The notes: generated by a model not told the origin, from the letters alone. DNA of 64,000 bases from Enterococcus moraviensis ATCC BAA-383 (GCF_000407445.1 NZ_ASWB01000001.1:930001-994000), one strand, 5' to 3'; shown: positions 16,383 to 25,157, counted from the first letter of the stretch. Numbers and translations: made by a program.

Positions 16383-17189
16383 TTAAGGCAACTTGGCTAA
16401 TATCCAAGTTATCTCCGTTTGGTATTCTACCGGATGAATCTTCGTTGCTTCCGGTATACTTAGTGTGATTGCTGAATTGCTATACACTGGTTTAGTATAA
16501 ATACTGTCTATCACTGGTTTTCCTGCTTCATTTACTACAGGTGTCAGTGTTACAGGTTGCTTGCTGGAATTGGTATCCGATGCGCCAAAAGCAATGGTCC
16601 AAACGCCTTTACCACTGCCTGCTCTAGCAGTTGCGACTTCGTATGCTGAACCAATTGAATTTAACGCAATCGTTTCTCGCATCACGGTTGGGGCTTCACT
16701 AGTACCACTTGAATTTGCCCACCCTTTGTCTAACGAAAGAACCGCGCCTTTTAAATCCTGCTCATTCGTTTCTTGAATGATGGGATTGGTAAACTGATAG
16801 TTTTGTTTGACTTGTAACGTCCACCCAGACGATTCTGCTTGTTGATCTGTAATTTGAATGTAGCTACCTCTAGGGCCTGTTTCACCAAAAAATTGCTGCG
16901 CAAGCGCATGATAGCTACGTCCATTTTTAGAAATTTTACTTTCACCAAAATCAAGAGCAGAAACATAGTCAATACGAAGGGGGCCTTCGGTTGAAGGACT
17001 ATCCCCTGGATCAACAACATTCCCTGGATTTTCAGGGTCAACAGGATTTGTTACCACGCTTCCCTTGATACTAACTGAGCCTGATTGATCAAGCGTTTCA
17101 GGGGCAGCTTGGGCAATAATGCCTGTCGCGCTGGCTAGAAGCAAACTAGCAATTGCTAACGACCCAATACCGATTTGTTTTAACTTCAT
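16383..17189 (-). CDS. WxL domain surface protein
   Basis: 268 aa; its ATG overlaps the stop of the upstream anchor gene by 4 bases. Signal peptide cleaved near IIAQAAP. A spacer rich in Pro/Glu/Asn (NPVDPENPGN) precedes the WxL domain. Both motifs are canonical: SSGWTLQVKQ (proximal) and YQTEITWILAKLP (distal, at the C-terminus). Secreted and bound non-covalently to the wall, probably in complex with the large WxL protein and the DUF916 protein. Confidence 0.92.
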   Translation of the reverse strand: MKLKQIGIGSLAIASLLLASATGIIAQAAPETLDQSGSVSIKGSVVTNPVDPENPGNVVDPGDSPSTEGPLRIDYVSALDFGESKISKNGRSYHALAQQFFGETGPRGSYIQITDQQAESSGWTLQVKQNYQFTNPIIQETNEQDLKGAVLSLDKGWANSSGTSEAPTVMRETIALNSIGSAYEVATARAGSGKGVWTIAFGASDTNSSKQPVTLTPVVNEAGKPVIDSIYTKPVYSNSAITLSIPEATKIHPVEYQTEITWILAKLP

Positions 17190-17533
17190 TTTTGCTCCCC
17201 CTTTCTACGTTTTCGTAAAAAGAGAAGTAGTAACAATAGGACTAAAATACCTATGCCAAAAATGCCGTAGTTTTTTATCAGTTCCCCCATACTAGGAAGA
17301 GTTTTCCCAGCGGGTTTCACTGTTGAACTTGGTGTTGTCGTTATGGATGAACTCGGTTCAGTACTGCTGGAAGAATCGGTTGGTTTGGTCGATTCTTCGT
17401 AGAACGAAATCTTACCGCCTCGATTAACCTGCCCTCCTGTTCCTTCATTGGCACTTGCACTATTTGAATAACTAAACATGCCTATTAACACAACCAGAGA
17501 GCAGACGATTACTTTTATTGTTTTATGTTTCAT
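17186..17533 (-). CDS. Short wall-anchored protein, LPxTG-like (LPSMG) signal
   Basis: 115 aa from ATG 17533 (AAAGGAGAG upstream). The signal peptide ends near NSASA. A Ser/Thr/Pro linker follows, then LPSMGE, a hydrophobic span (IFGIGILVLLLLLLFL) and RKRRKGEQK. This is the sorting-signal layout with Met instead of Thr at position four. It could be a sortase substrate of altered specificity or remain a membrane-anchored stub. Short anchored proteins of this kind are frequent beside large WxL proteins and may tether the complex. Confidence 0.82.
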   Translation of the reverse strand: MKHKTIKVIVCSLVVLIGMFSYSNSASANEGTGGQVNRGGKISFYEESTKPTDSSSSTEPSSSITTTPSSTVKPAGKTLPSMGELIKNYGIFGIGILVLLLLLLFLRKRRKGEQK

Positions 17534-17547
17534 TTTCCCACTCTCCT

Positions 17548-20500
17548 TTATGGTTGTCCGGCCATGACTTTCCACGTAATTACGCCGACATAATCTCCTG
17601 TATACACTGTATCAGATGAATTGATTTGTAATTTTATTCCGTCAGTATTTGCTGTTTTGCCCCAACTGTCACTAACATCAAAACTACCTGCAGTGCCTTT
17701 ACTATTGGTGTAAACAACTTGAGCATTTTTATCTAAAACCGTTTCTTTACCGCCTGTAACATAGCGTAAGGCATTCACTAATTCTTGACCGCTGCCGTTT
17801 TTCATCGGTGTTGTCAGTGTAGCCGTTAAACGCCACCCATTGGCAGCATCTGCCCGAGTATCTGTAACAACTAATTGCTTGTCAAATTCTGGATTTTCTA
17901 CTCGTTTGGTTGTTGCATTGTACGTTAATGAACCAAAGTCTAAAGCGTTTGGTACTGAGGTCAAACTCAATACGCCTTGTAATTTGTATTGAACAGTGAG
18001 TGCAGTATTATTGATGTTTACCGCTGTTTCATTCGTCGGTCGTTCCGCAATATCATATCCTGCATTCGTCACATTCGTAAGTTGTGTAGTGACACTTTCC
18101 TCTTTTGTTAAGTCAATCGTGTCTCCGACTTGAGTATTTAGTTTAACGGTATACCCAGACAACACTTGGTTGGCTTCATTTAAGAATTCAACAGATAGTA
18201 CGGCATCAACATCCACAACGGTTACTTGGATCGTTGTGGTGATATCTGTAGGTAATCCTGAATCAGCTGCTTTTACAGTTAATGTTACGGTGTAAGCTTT
18301 TGGTTGAAGTTGTCCCACATTGTTTAAACCACCAAAGTCCGTGACAGTAACGAATTGAGTCAGGTCTGTTTTAGTTCCATTTGTTAGTTTATAGGCTTCT
18401 GGCTTACTATGCTGTAGGATATAATTCTTTAATTCTGTTTCTGATAAATTACGAATATCTACATACGATGCTTCAAAGTCAGAACCTGAAACACCTGAAG
18501 CCTGGTCATAGACAACTAATGTTGACTCAACAACTTTGGTATTCGGCGCTGGATTTCCATCAGCATCAACCGCCTTGTCAGATACATTGATCTGTACCGT
18601 GTGTGTTCCTGGCGTATTTGCTGCTGTTTCTGCTGTAGTAGGATCCGTATAGGCATAATCAAAACCAGTATTGACTGGACTTGTATCACTAACATCTTTC
18701 ACCATGTCTTTTGCTGCAGGCAAAGGATCACCTTTCGTCATATAATAAGTCACCGGTGAAGCTGTAGGTGGTGTTTTATCCAAGACTGTTTGTGTCACTT
18801 CTTCTGCTTTTAGATTCGCAAATCCGTAGGCATGAATGACACTTCCAGCTGTAAAATAATGCCCTGCTGGTACAGTTACTGACCAATTCCCTGCCGCATC
18901 TGATTTCGTTGTAAAATTCGCACGGTATTCAGCTGGAGTAGACGTATCTTCTACAGGTGATTTTATACTATCAGTTGATGGATCAAAGGCTGCCGTGATC
19001 GAGTTATTGACTGGTACATCCCAGATACGGATATAGGCATTTGGAATCGCATAGCCAGATACAGTGGTCGAACTGTTATTGCCACGATTATCGGTTGCAA
19101 TGCTATGAATCGCAATATTTGGATCTGGTACTCGGGTAAAGAGAACTCGTTGTTGTCCTCTCGTTGTAAAATTCGCGTTAAATCTAGTCAACGTTTCATT
19201 TGTCATCGCATTAGATGCTGTGATCGTAGGATTAAAGCCACTTCCATAAGCTAATCGCATATTACTCATAGGAATGTACTCATAGGTATACTCATTATCG
19301 CCATCAGCTCCGCCAGCCACATTATTCAGTGACCATTGGAAGACGTTTTGAACTGAAACATCTAGGTTTCCTTGAGACCAAATCAAGCCATTATTTGTCG
19401 TTGTTCCACTTGTCAATGCTTTGTTTTTTTGCAGATTCACACGTTTTGCATCTGAGAATTTAAAGGTTGATGATGCGCCACCCATTCGTAATAAATATTG
19501 CGAGATAGACGTGCTATCGCTTTGAATATCAAACGAAGCATTCGGTTGAACGATAAAGGTTGAGTTATTTGCAACATAGAATAAATCAGTTGTGCTGGCC
19601 CCCATGTTTACCCCTTTAACATTTAAGTTCCCTGAAACGTTGATGGAACCACCATTCATATAGATTGGATTATAGTTTATATCGTTGTTTCCCGTTCCAG
19701 AATAGGCATCTGTTTGGATATTTACCGTCGCATCTTTTCCAATATTTAACTCAGATGACGCAGATCCTAGATAGACAGCACCACCATATGTCCCGTGATG
19801 GTTTAAGATATCAACAGTAGAGCCTTCTCCTACAGATAATACACCGCCTGAAATATTCAAGTTCGTATTATAGTATTCGGCGGCAGTTGTTTGATTGCCA
19901 CGTTCTAGTTTTAGTTTTACATTTTTACCGATTTTAAAACTGCCTGATGGGATATAAAGTACGTTCGATCCAAGTGAAGAAATATAAACATCTGCATTAT
20001 CTTCTACAACGGCTGTGGAAATCGCTAAACTTCCTTGTTGGTAATTATTCACATTCCACGTACGAATCGTTGTCCCATCTTTTCTTACAGAAGTCCATGT
20101 ACGTTGTTGTTCTAAATGGACTTTGTTTTTCAGGGTTAAATTGGTTTGCTGCGACTCTAAAAACTGTGTTCCGTAACCAGTATAATTATCCATGGTCATC
20201 TTTCCACCATTGGCACCATTGTTGAAAATCATTGCGCCCCAATAATTACCGTGATAAACTGTCATATTGCTAAACTGGATATCCCAGTCTTTTGAACCAT
20301 AGTTATTATAAGCCTGGAAAGTAAAACAGAGCGAACCAAAGTCTAGTGTGTAGTTGTTTCCATTTACTTTGACAGTCCGTGCATTTCCTTGTAGTTGGAA
20401 ATACATGTGGGACTCACCACCAGAAGCAATTCCAATCGATGTCGCTGTGGTCACATTTTGCGAGTAACGTAAATACGGACTGTAAATAAAATAACTAGAT

Positions 20501-21684
20501 GAATAGGTTGGTGCAGTTGTGTAGATATCATTTAACAGTTCCACATTTGTTACCCAAGGATCATTTAGTCCAATCGTGTAACCTAAAAAGTCAGTCACAT
20601 TTCTCGTATTGGTAGCTGAAGTAAGATCATAAGAAATATTCGCGTTACTTCGAATCGTTCCTGTCAATCCATTCGTAGCACTCTCTGTTGCCGTATACGA
20701 TGAAATATAAAATGGGCCAGAATAGTTTGAAGAACTCATATTAATGTTTTGAAATTTCAAATCCCAATAACCAAAAATAGTGCCTGAATTTCCTGATACA
20801 TAACTCGTTTGGTTTAAAAAGCCTATCGCTAAGTTGCCAAAATTAAAGTTATGTCCATTTCCATCAATCGTTAGTGAGCGTGCAGTCGCATTTTTATTGA
20901 TATATAAATAAACATTTTGCGCACTGGTTAGATCAACTGAACTAACACTAAATAAATCCTTATAGTTATTTAGCGTGCCTGACAATGTAATATCATTTTG
21001 TAGCGAAATAGTATTCACTGTGTTATCTGCGATCGCCTCAACAAAACTTTGCCAATCTGTCACTTCTGCTGTTCCAGCTGCTCGATTCATTAATGTTCTT
21101 GGTTGAACTAAATCAGCGGCTTGCAGCTTTTGGCTATCATCTGTAGACTCTTTTGGTTCTTTAACTGCTAATTTTAACTCTTGCTGCGTAACGCTACCTG
21201 CCTCATCTGTTATCATCAGTGAATAATCGCCACTTTTGTCTGCTAATAACGCTAATTTCAGGGAAGATTGATCACTATTCACTGTAATAGTTAACATCCG
21301 TGTTTCCTCATTCCAATTAAAAACAGGAAACTCTGCTTTGGGGTCTTCATTTAACAGCATGGCTCTTTCTTGTGTTTCATCAAAATTTATTCCTTCAGGT
21401 AGACGAAGTTGCCATTCTTTTTTCTGACTCATCGAATTAGTTGACTGATCACTCTCGTCAGACTTCTTCAGCTCATTTTCAGCTCTTGTGTCAGAGATCT
21501 TTATATGAAATACTTCATTTGCATAAAGTTCATCTTCAACAGCTGTCAATGAAATCGGTGATTTGGCAAAAATCTTACTTGTAGAAGAATACATTTGTGA
21601 AAACATAGCTAAAATAAGAATCGAAAGAATGGCTATGCTCATTCCAACTAATTGAAATTTTCTTTTTTTAATCATTTCATTCAT
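17548..21684 (-). CDS. Giant WxL surface protein with beta-helix and Ig-like parts
   Basis: 1378 aa. Signal anchor at the N-terminus (VGMSIAILSILILAMFSQM). Residues about 50-170 resemble a small beta domain. About 200-840 is Asn/Gly/Ser-rich with regular SLTIDGNG, KLTVNGNNYTL-like and LNISGGVLSVGEG patterns, typical of a right-handed beta-helix (pectate-lyase fold). About 860-1230 holds Ig-like or DUF5011-like repeats (VSGYAIPNAYIRIW; KGDPLPAAKDMVKDVSD) and a MucBP-like stretch. The C-terminal WxL domain has NGWRLTATL and VGVITWKVMAGQP. Likely an adhesin or glycan-binding protein. First gene of the WxL operon after the regulator. Confidence 0.88.
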   Translation of the reverse strand: MNEMIKKRKFQLVGMSIAILSILILAMFSQMYSSTSKIFAKSPISLTAVEDELYANEVFHIKISDTRAENELKKSDESDQSTNSMSQKKEWQLRLPEGINFDETQERAMLLNEDPKAEFPVFNWNEETRMLTITVNSDQSSLKLALLADKSGDYSLMITDEAGSVTQQELKLAVKEPKESTDDSQKLQAADLVQPRTLMNRAAGTAEVTDWQSFVEAIADNTVNTISLQNDITLSGTLNNYKDLFSVSSVDLTSAQNVYLYINKNATARSLTIDGNGHNFNFGNLAIGFLNQTSYVSGNSGTIFGYWDLKFQNINMSSSNYSGPFYISSYTATESATNGLTGTIRSNANISYDLTSATNTRNVTDFLGYTIGLNDPWVTNVELLNDIYTTAPTYSSSYFIYSPYLRYSQNVTTATSIGIASGGESHMYFQLQGNARTVKVNGNNYTLDFGSLCFTFQAYNNYGSKDWDIQFSNMTVYHGNYWGAMIFNNGANGGKMTMDNYTGYGTQFLESQQTNLTLKNKVHLEQQRTWTSVRKDGTTIRTWNVNNYQQGSLAISTAVVEDNADVYISSLGSNVLYIPSGSFKIGKNVKLKLERGNQTTAAEYYNTNLNISGGVLSVGEGSTVDILNHHGTYGGAVYLGSASSELNIGKDATVNIQTDAYSGTGNNDINYNPIYMNGGSINVSGNLNVKGVNMGASTTDLFYVANNSTFIVQPNASFDIQSDSTSISQYLLRMGGASSTFKFSDAKRVNLQKNKALTSGTTTNNGLIWSQGNLDVSVQNVFQWSLNNVAGGADGDNEYTYEYIPMSNMRLAYGSGFNPTITASNAMTNETLTRFNANFTTRGQQRVLFTRVPDPNIAIHSIATDNRGNNSSTTVSGYAIPNAYIRIWDVPVNNSITAAFDPSTDSIKSPVEDTSTPAEYRANFTTKSDAAGNWSVTVPAGHYFTAGSVIHAYGFANLKAEEVTQTVLDKTPPTASPVTYYMTKGDPLPAAKDMVKDVSDTSPVNTGFDYAYTDPTTAETAANTPGTHTVQINVSDKAVDADGNPAPNTKVVESTLVVYDQASGVSGSDFEASYVDIRNLSETELKNYILQHSKPEAYKLTNGTKTDLTQFVTVTDFGGLNNVGQLQPKAYTVTLTVKAADSGLPTDITTTIQVTVVDVDAVLSVEFLNEANQVLSGYTVKLNTQVGDTIDLTKEESVTTQLTNVTNAGYDIAERPTNETAVNINNTALTVQYKLQGVLSLTSVPNALDFGSLTYNATTKRVENPEFDKQLVVTDTRADAANGWRLTATLTTPMKNGSGQELVNALRYVTGGKETVLDKNAQVVYTNSKGTAGSFDVSDSWGKTANTDGIKLQINSSDTVYTGDYVGVITWKVMAGQP

Positions 21685-21767
21685 TTTCCCTCCTGTCCCT
21701 TTAGTTTAAAAGAATGTTCTTAGCTTCTTCACCTCCTTCAAGCATTCACCATACCAATACCCTTTAC

Positions 21768-22466
21768 TCATTGATTTAGCGCTAATTTATACCCGATTGT
21801 TCGAACCGTTTTAATAAATTTTGGTGAAGTAGGGTCTTCTTCAATTTTTCCTCTTAAATGGAATATGATATTACTCACTCGATATTCTTTTTTCTCAGCA
21901 CCGTCATTAGCCCAAATATGTTGATAGATTTCTTCGTAAGTTAAAGCCTTATCGTGCTTACTAAAAAGTAGTTCCAATACTTTAAATTCCAATTTGGTTA
22001 GACTGATTTCAACTTTTCCTTCTCTTAGCACACTAAGATTTTCTGGAAGCAATTCTAATAATGGCCCAGTCTTCGATACAGTATCCAAAACAATCGAGTG
22101 TTCTTTAGCCTCAATCCGCTTTAAGATATTTGAGAATTGTAACGCAAATTCCTCTTCATAAGCAGAAACACCATCTGCACCTAATTGCAGATAAATTTTC
22201 TTTTTTGTTTTTGTTTCTTCATCGTTATCAATCAACAATACCCAGATCAATTTATTTAATCTCATTCTTAATTCTAGAATATTTTGACAAACACGAGATA
22301 GTTCAGCTACAGTCGATTCTTCAATAATAAATGCATCTACATTTAATAGTTCAGAACCTACATCCCCTGCTTGTAAAATTGTAACCTCATGACCTAAACT
22401 CACGAAGTTTTTGGTATAATCCAATACAGGTTGAGACGAATCTCGAAAAATACCGATAGTATACAT
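21768..22466 (-). CDS. OmpR-type regulator with degenerate receiver, head of WxL locus
   Basis: 232 aa from ATG 22466 (AGGAGG eight bases upstream; GTG 22469 is also possible). The C-terminal 95 residues are an OmpR/PhoB winged helix (LTKLEFKVLELLF, YEEIYQHIW, VSNIIFHLRGKI, IKTVRTIGYKL). The N-terminal 120 residues fold like a receiver, but the acidic pocket is incomplete (IGIFRDSS) and the phospho-acceptor position of DxxxxD reads DAFIIE. Counting from the GTG, Glu50 stands where Asp would be. No kinase gene is adjacent. It probably controls the WxL operon by a phosphorylation-independent route. Confidence 0.82.
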   Translation of the reverse strand: MYTIGIFRDSSQPVLDYTKNFVSLGHEVTILQAGDVGSELLNVDAFIIEESTVAELSRVCQNILELRMRLNKLIWVLLIDNDEETKTKKKIYLQLGADGVSAYEEEFALQFSNILKRIEAKEHSIVLDTVSKTGPLLELLPENLSVLREGKVEISLTKLEFKVLELLFSKHDKALTYEEIYQHIWANDGAEKKEYRVSNIIFHLRGKIEEDPTSPKFIKTVRTIGYKLALNQ

Positions 22467-22594
22467 CACAGATACCTCCTACTAAATTTATATCCAGAAC
22501 TAAAAACTTTTCGTAGTATGCATTCAACAGTAAAATACTATTGAAGACGTTTTGATCTGAAATTTGTACTTGTCATACTCATAATAAAAACAAA

Positions 22595-22624
22595 ATAATA
22601 TTATCCTGAAAGAATTAAGTTCAA
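22595..22624 (-). promoter_or_regulatory. Candidate promoter of the WxL regulator, -35 inside repeat arm
   Basis: TTGAAC (22624-22619), 18 bases, TATTAT (22600-22595). The -35 lies inside the left inverted-repeat arm and the -10 just outside it. Inversion would keep these boxes but exchange everything upstream of them. Confidence 0.4.
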
Positions 22625-22628
22625 GATA
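22602..22628 (+). repeat. Left 27-bp inverted repeat, putative recombinase core site
   Basis: The arm reads TATCCTGAA, AGAATTAAG, TTCAAGATA. It is the exact reverse complement of 24197-24223. The two outer 9-mers are themselves near-inverted (TATCnTGAA/TTCAnGATA) around a 9-base asymmetric spacer, the usual layout of a tyrosine-recombinase crossover site. Confidence 0.8.
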
Positions 22629-22670
22629 TTCTGTCGTTTCAACTGATTATTGCTAGTTTTTCAAAATAAT

Positions 22671-22697
22671 TTGACGATTTTTTTGACGGCTAAAAAA
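22671..22697 (+). other. Left TTGACGG double site, putative recombinase arm-type site
   Basis: TTGACG, seven bases, then GACGGCTAAAAAA. It is repeated in the same orientation at 23975-23999. Tyrosine recombinases with AP2-like N-domains bind such direct repeats near their core sites. Confidence 0.5.
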
Positions 22698-22733
22698 AGG
22701 CTAGGACCTAACTCATAGAGTTAGGTCCTAGCC
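22692..22733 (-). terminator. Terminator of the recombinase gene
   Basis: A perfect 16-bp stem (GGCTAGGACCTAACTC and complement) with loop ATA, followed on the minus strand by seven T. A very similar hairpin ends the mod operon at 53547-53591. Confidence 0.75.
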
Positions 22734-22820
22734 TAAAGTGATCTGAATAAATGTAGAACCAGAAATAACGTTTTATTATTTCTCAGAGTCAAACACTTCT
22801 GTACCAATTTACCCTTTACA
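22734..22820. repeat. Decayed copy of a dispersed intergenic element
   Basis: CTGAATAAATGTAGAACCAGAAATAACG-like sequence followed by ATTTCTCAGAGTCAAACACTTCTGTACC resembles the elements at 26017-26116 and 34792-34892 (GAATAAACGGTGGAAGCAGAAGC..., ATTTCTCGGG). Confidence 0.35.
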
Positions 22821-23948
22821 TTATAAAGTTATTCTTTCGTCATAATTGAGCTGTCTGTCAATCAACATCATAGCCGAGCGTCTCGTTTCCCATAAAGAAT
22901 CAGTATAAATATCAAGCGTCATTTTGGTTGAGGCATGTCCTAGGATTTTACTCAATGTCGCAATATCAATTCCTGATTCAACACATCTAGTTGCAAAAGT
23001 GTGGCGTAATGCATGAAAGTGAACCTGTCCTATTTTTGATTCTTCTACTATTTTTTTAAAACGATAATTGATAATACGAGGCTCTGTAAAACTATTTTTA
23101 CAGGAAATAACGTATAAGCTGGTACTGCTTTGTTTCTTTTCCATTAAATATCTTTTTAGATTTTTAGATATTGGAATTGCACGTTCGCCATTAATTGACT
23201 TTGGTTTCCCAATAATAATCTCTGTTTTGTGTGGCTCTGTTACTGATGGTATCCTAGAAATTGTTCTTTTCACAAAAATTTTATTATTCTTAAAATCAAT
23301 ATCTTCCCATTTTAATCCACTGATTTCCCCAATTCTCATCCCCGTATACAAGGCAATAACTTCCGCTGAACATTCTTTTTTGTATAAAGCAATTTGTTCT
23401 AATTTTTTCTGTTGCCTTTTGTCTAAACTTTTTATTTCCCTTTTTGATAAAGCTGGTAATAATACTCCTTGGCAGGGATTTTTGGAAATCTTGTTATCAT
23501 TCACAGCTTTTTTTAAAGCACTTCTTAACATACTAATAATGCTGCGTATACTATTTGAAGAAAGTTCTGATCGGTACAACGAATAAATAAATTTATCTAT
23601 ATCCGCTGTTTCAAGCGTAGATAATTGCTTATTTTTAAAAAATGGCGAAAGATGGCGTTGAATTCGTCCTCTATAATTTGAATAAGTTGAAGGCTTGATT
23701 CTATTTTTCATTAAAATATTTAACCAATAGTTCAACCATTCATCTACCATCATTTCTTCTGGTGCAGATGTTTCACTACGTATAGAATAGTCTGCATTTT
23801 TTTTTGATAATTTTTCTTTTGTTTCATTATATTGTTTTCCATAAACATACCCATAAATAATTCTACCTTCTTTATTCCGTCCTTTTCTATATCTACCTTC
23901 CCAGCGACCATCCTTTCGTTTATAGATATTTTCTCCTCTTTTTGACAT
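22821..23948 (-). CDS. Tyrosine recombinase (phage/Tn916-type integrase family)
   Basis: 375 aa from ATG 23948 (AGGAGG upstream). Upstream in-frame codons run through the TTGACGG site and are not coding. The AP2-like arm-binding N-domain (IYKRKDGRWEGRYRKG) is followed by a SAM-like core-binding domain (about 70-155) and the catalytic domain. Catalytic residues are visible in order: Arg in TGMRIGE, His-x-x-Arg in FHALRHTFATR, His in LGHAS, Tyr in LDIYTDSL. It sits alone, with no excisionase, replication or phage genes, inside perfect 27-bp inverted repeats. This suggests a dedicated DNA invertase rather than a prophage integrase. Confidence 0.92.
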   Translation of the reverse strand: MSKRGENIYKRKDGRWEGRYRKGRNKEGRIIYGYVYGKQYNETKEKLSKKNADYSIRSETSAPEEMMVDEWLNYWLNILMKNRIKPSTYSNYRGRIQRHLSPFFKNKQLSTLETADIDKFIYSLYRSELSSNSIRSIISMLRSALKKAVNDNKISKNPCQGVLLPALSKREIKSLDKRQQKKLEQIALYKKECSAEVIALYTGMRIGEISGLKWEDIDFKNNKIFVKRTISRIPSVTEPHKTEIIIGKPKSINGERAIPISKNLKRYLMEKKQSSTSLYVISCKNSFTEPRIINYRFKKIVEESKIGQVHFHALRHTFATRCVESGIDIATLSKILGHASTKMTLDIYTDSLWETRRSAMMLIDRQLNYDERITL

Positions 23949-23974
23949 AATTTTTCCTCCTGAATACTTTAAAT

Positions 23975-23999
23975 TTGACGGTTTTTGACGGCTAAAAAA
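23975..23999 (+). other. Right TTGACGG double site
   Basis: TTGACG, four bases, TTGACGGCTAAAAAA, direct repeat of 22671-22697. It lies 27 bases upstream of the recombinase start and may serve both arm binding and autoregulation. Confidence 0.5.
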
Positions 24000-24196
24000 T
24001 GAATTATAATATAAACATCTCTTTCTCAAACCCTAATCAATCAATAAAATAATAAATTATTATCATTTTTTTTCGTTTTAAAAGAAAAAATTGAGAATAA
24101 AAAGATATTTTTAAGCTAGACTAATTAAAAATAATAGAATATACTTATACAAGTAATCAATTCCACTCTTTTGATTACATATAATAAAGAGAAAAG

Positions 24197-24223
24197 TATC
24201 TTGAACTTAATTCTTTCAGGATA
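24197..24223 (-). repeat. Right 27-bp inverted repeat, putative recombinase core site
   Basis: Perfect reverse complement of 22602-22628. Identity stops sharply at both ends, as expected for a functional site and not for a duplicated gene border. A TATAAT at 24180-24185 lies just inside, pointing outward. Confidence 0.8.
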
Positions 24224-24282
24224 TTTTAAAAAAATAATCGAATTAAGATTTTATCATAACTTTTTGTTTTTCCACAAAATAT

Positions 24283-24495
24283 TCACATAATAATAATAAA
24301 TTTCACTATGTATAAGACAGGTAGTCTTGAAAATTCTTTTTTCAAGACTACCTGTCTTATTAGTATAGATGAAATAATATCAGCTGGATAGCCTATACTA
24401 CGTTTATCATAGATATCCATTAGTGATCCTGCTGCAATTTTTTGCTGTTGTGTTAACGAGCTGATCTGACTTTGTGTATGGATCGTAGCTTTCAT
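24283..24495 (-). CDS. Short hypothetical reading frame, doubtful
   Basis: 70 aa from ATG 24495 (MKATIHTQSQISSLTQQQKI...). There is no recognisable ribosome site and the 3' third runs through a 21-bp perfect hairpin. The start has plausible soluble composition but no family was recognised. It could be a remnant of a longer gene lost during insertion of the invertible cassette. Confidence 0.25.
   Translation of the reverse strand: MKATIHTQSQISSLTQQQKIAAGSLMDIYDKRSIGYPADIISSILIRQVVLKKEFSRLPVLYIVKFIIIM
24313..24359. repeat. 21-bp perfect hairpin
   Basis: TAAGACAGGTAGTCTTGAAAA pairs fully with its complement around loop TTCTT. No clean T tract follows on either strand. It may be a strong bidirectional transcription block beside the invertible cassette, or a relic of a mobile element. 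Confidence 0.6.
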
Positions 24496-24662
24496 TAAAA
24501 TCAACTTGGCAGTAAACGAGATTTTTAATTCTTTATTCTTAACCTTTTCAACTTCTTTTATAGTACACTTACTTGTAATTTCAAAAAGATTTATAGATAA
24601 ATAAAAAGAGCCCTCATTTGAGAAAACTCTTTATTTCTACTATATACTAAATGAATTAAATG

Positions 24663-25157
24663 TTATTCCACCTCTTCTTCAAACGTGATTTTGTTACCTT
24701 CTAATTTCTTCAATAAATCAAACTTTTTTTTGGGAAACATCCTCTTGATATCTTCTTGATAAAACGACCCATCTCTCGGTTCTTCACAATGGGTCACGTT
24801 GTATTCATCTTTTTGTTTTTCGAGTATATAAACAACAGGAAAATTTGAACCATAAACATCTTGTCCAGACTCATTAAGCCCAGAAATAGTTTGATTGAGA
24901 TAAACAGTGACACTATCTTTCTCAATATTCTGCCCATAAAACGCTAAAATCAATTTAATTTTTTTAACTTCTGGGCTAGCTTTTAATGTTTCGGCATTAA
25001 AATAAGTTTCTGTTTTCATATAATTAAAAATTGTTTCTCCGTATTTCTTTTGTTCTATTTTACTGATTAAATCATCTTTTTCATCTTTTACTCGAAATGT
25101 TAAACCAAACAATACTAAAATAATACATACCGTTAACAGTCCTATTTTCATTTTCAT
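24663..25157 (-). CDS. Hypothetical secreted or membrane-anchored protein
   Basis: 164 aa with one N-terminal hydrophobic segment (IGLLTVCIILVLFGLTF) and no lipobox Cys, so either a signal anchor or an uncleaved signal. The rest is soluble, acidic and mixed alpha/beta (VTVYLNQTISGLNESG, FPVVYILEKQKDEYN). ATG 25157 is preceded by AAAGGA. It precedes the methyltransferase gene in no obvious operon (31-base gap, same strand). Family not recognised. Confidence 0.6.
   Translation of the reverse strand: MKMKIGLLTVCIILVLFGLTFRVKDEKDDLISKIEQKKYGETIFNYMKTETYFNAETLKASPEVKKIKLILAFYGQNIEKDSVTVYLNQTISGLNESGQDVYGSNFPVVYILEKQKDEYNVTHCEEPRDGSFYQEDIKRMFPKKKFDLLKKLEGNKITFEEEVE

Noticed and set aside
22821-23948. 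Integrase read as the end of a prophage or conjugative element
   Set aside because: No phage, excisionase, replication or mobilisation gene lies nearby. The perfect inverted repeats support an inversion cassette instead. A relic of an older element cannot be excluded.
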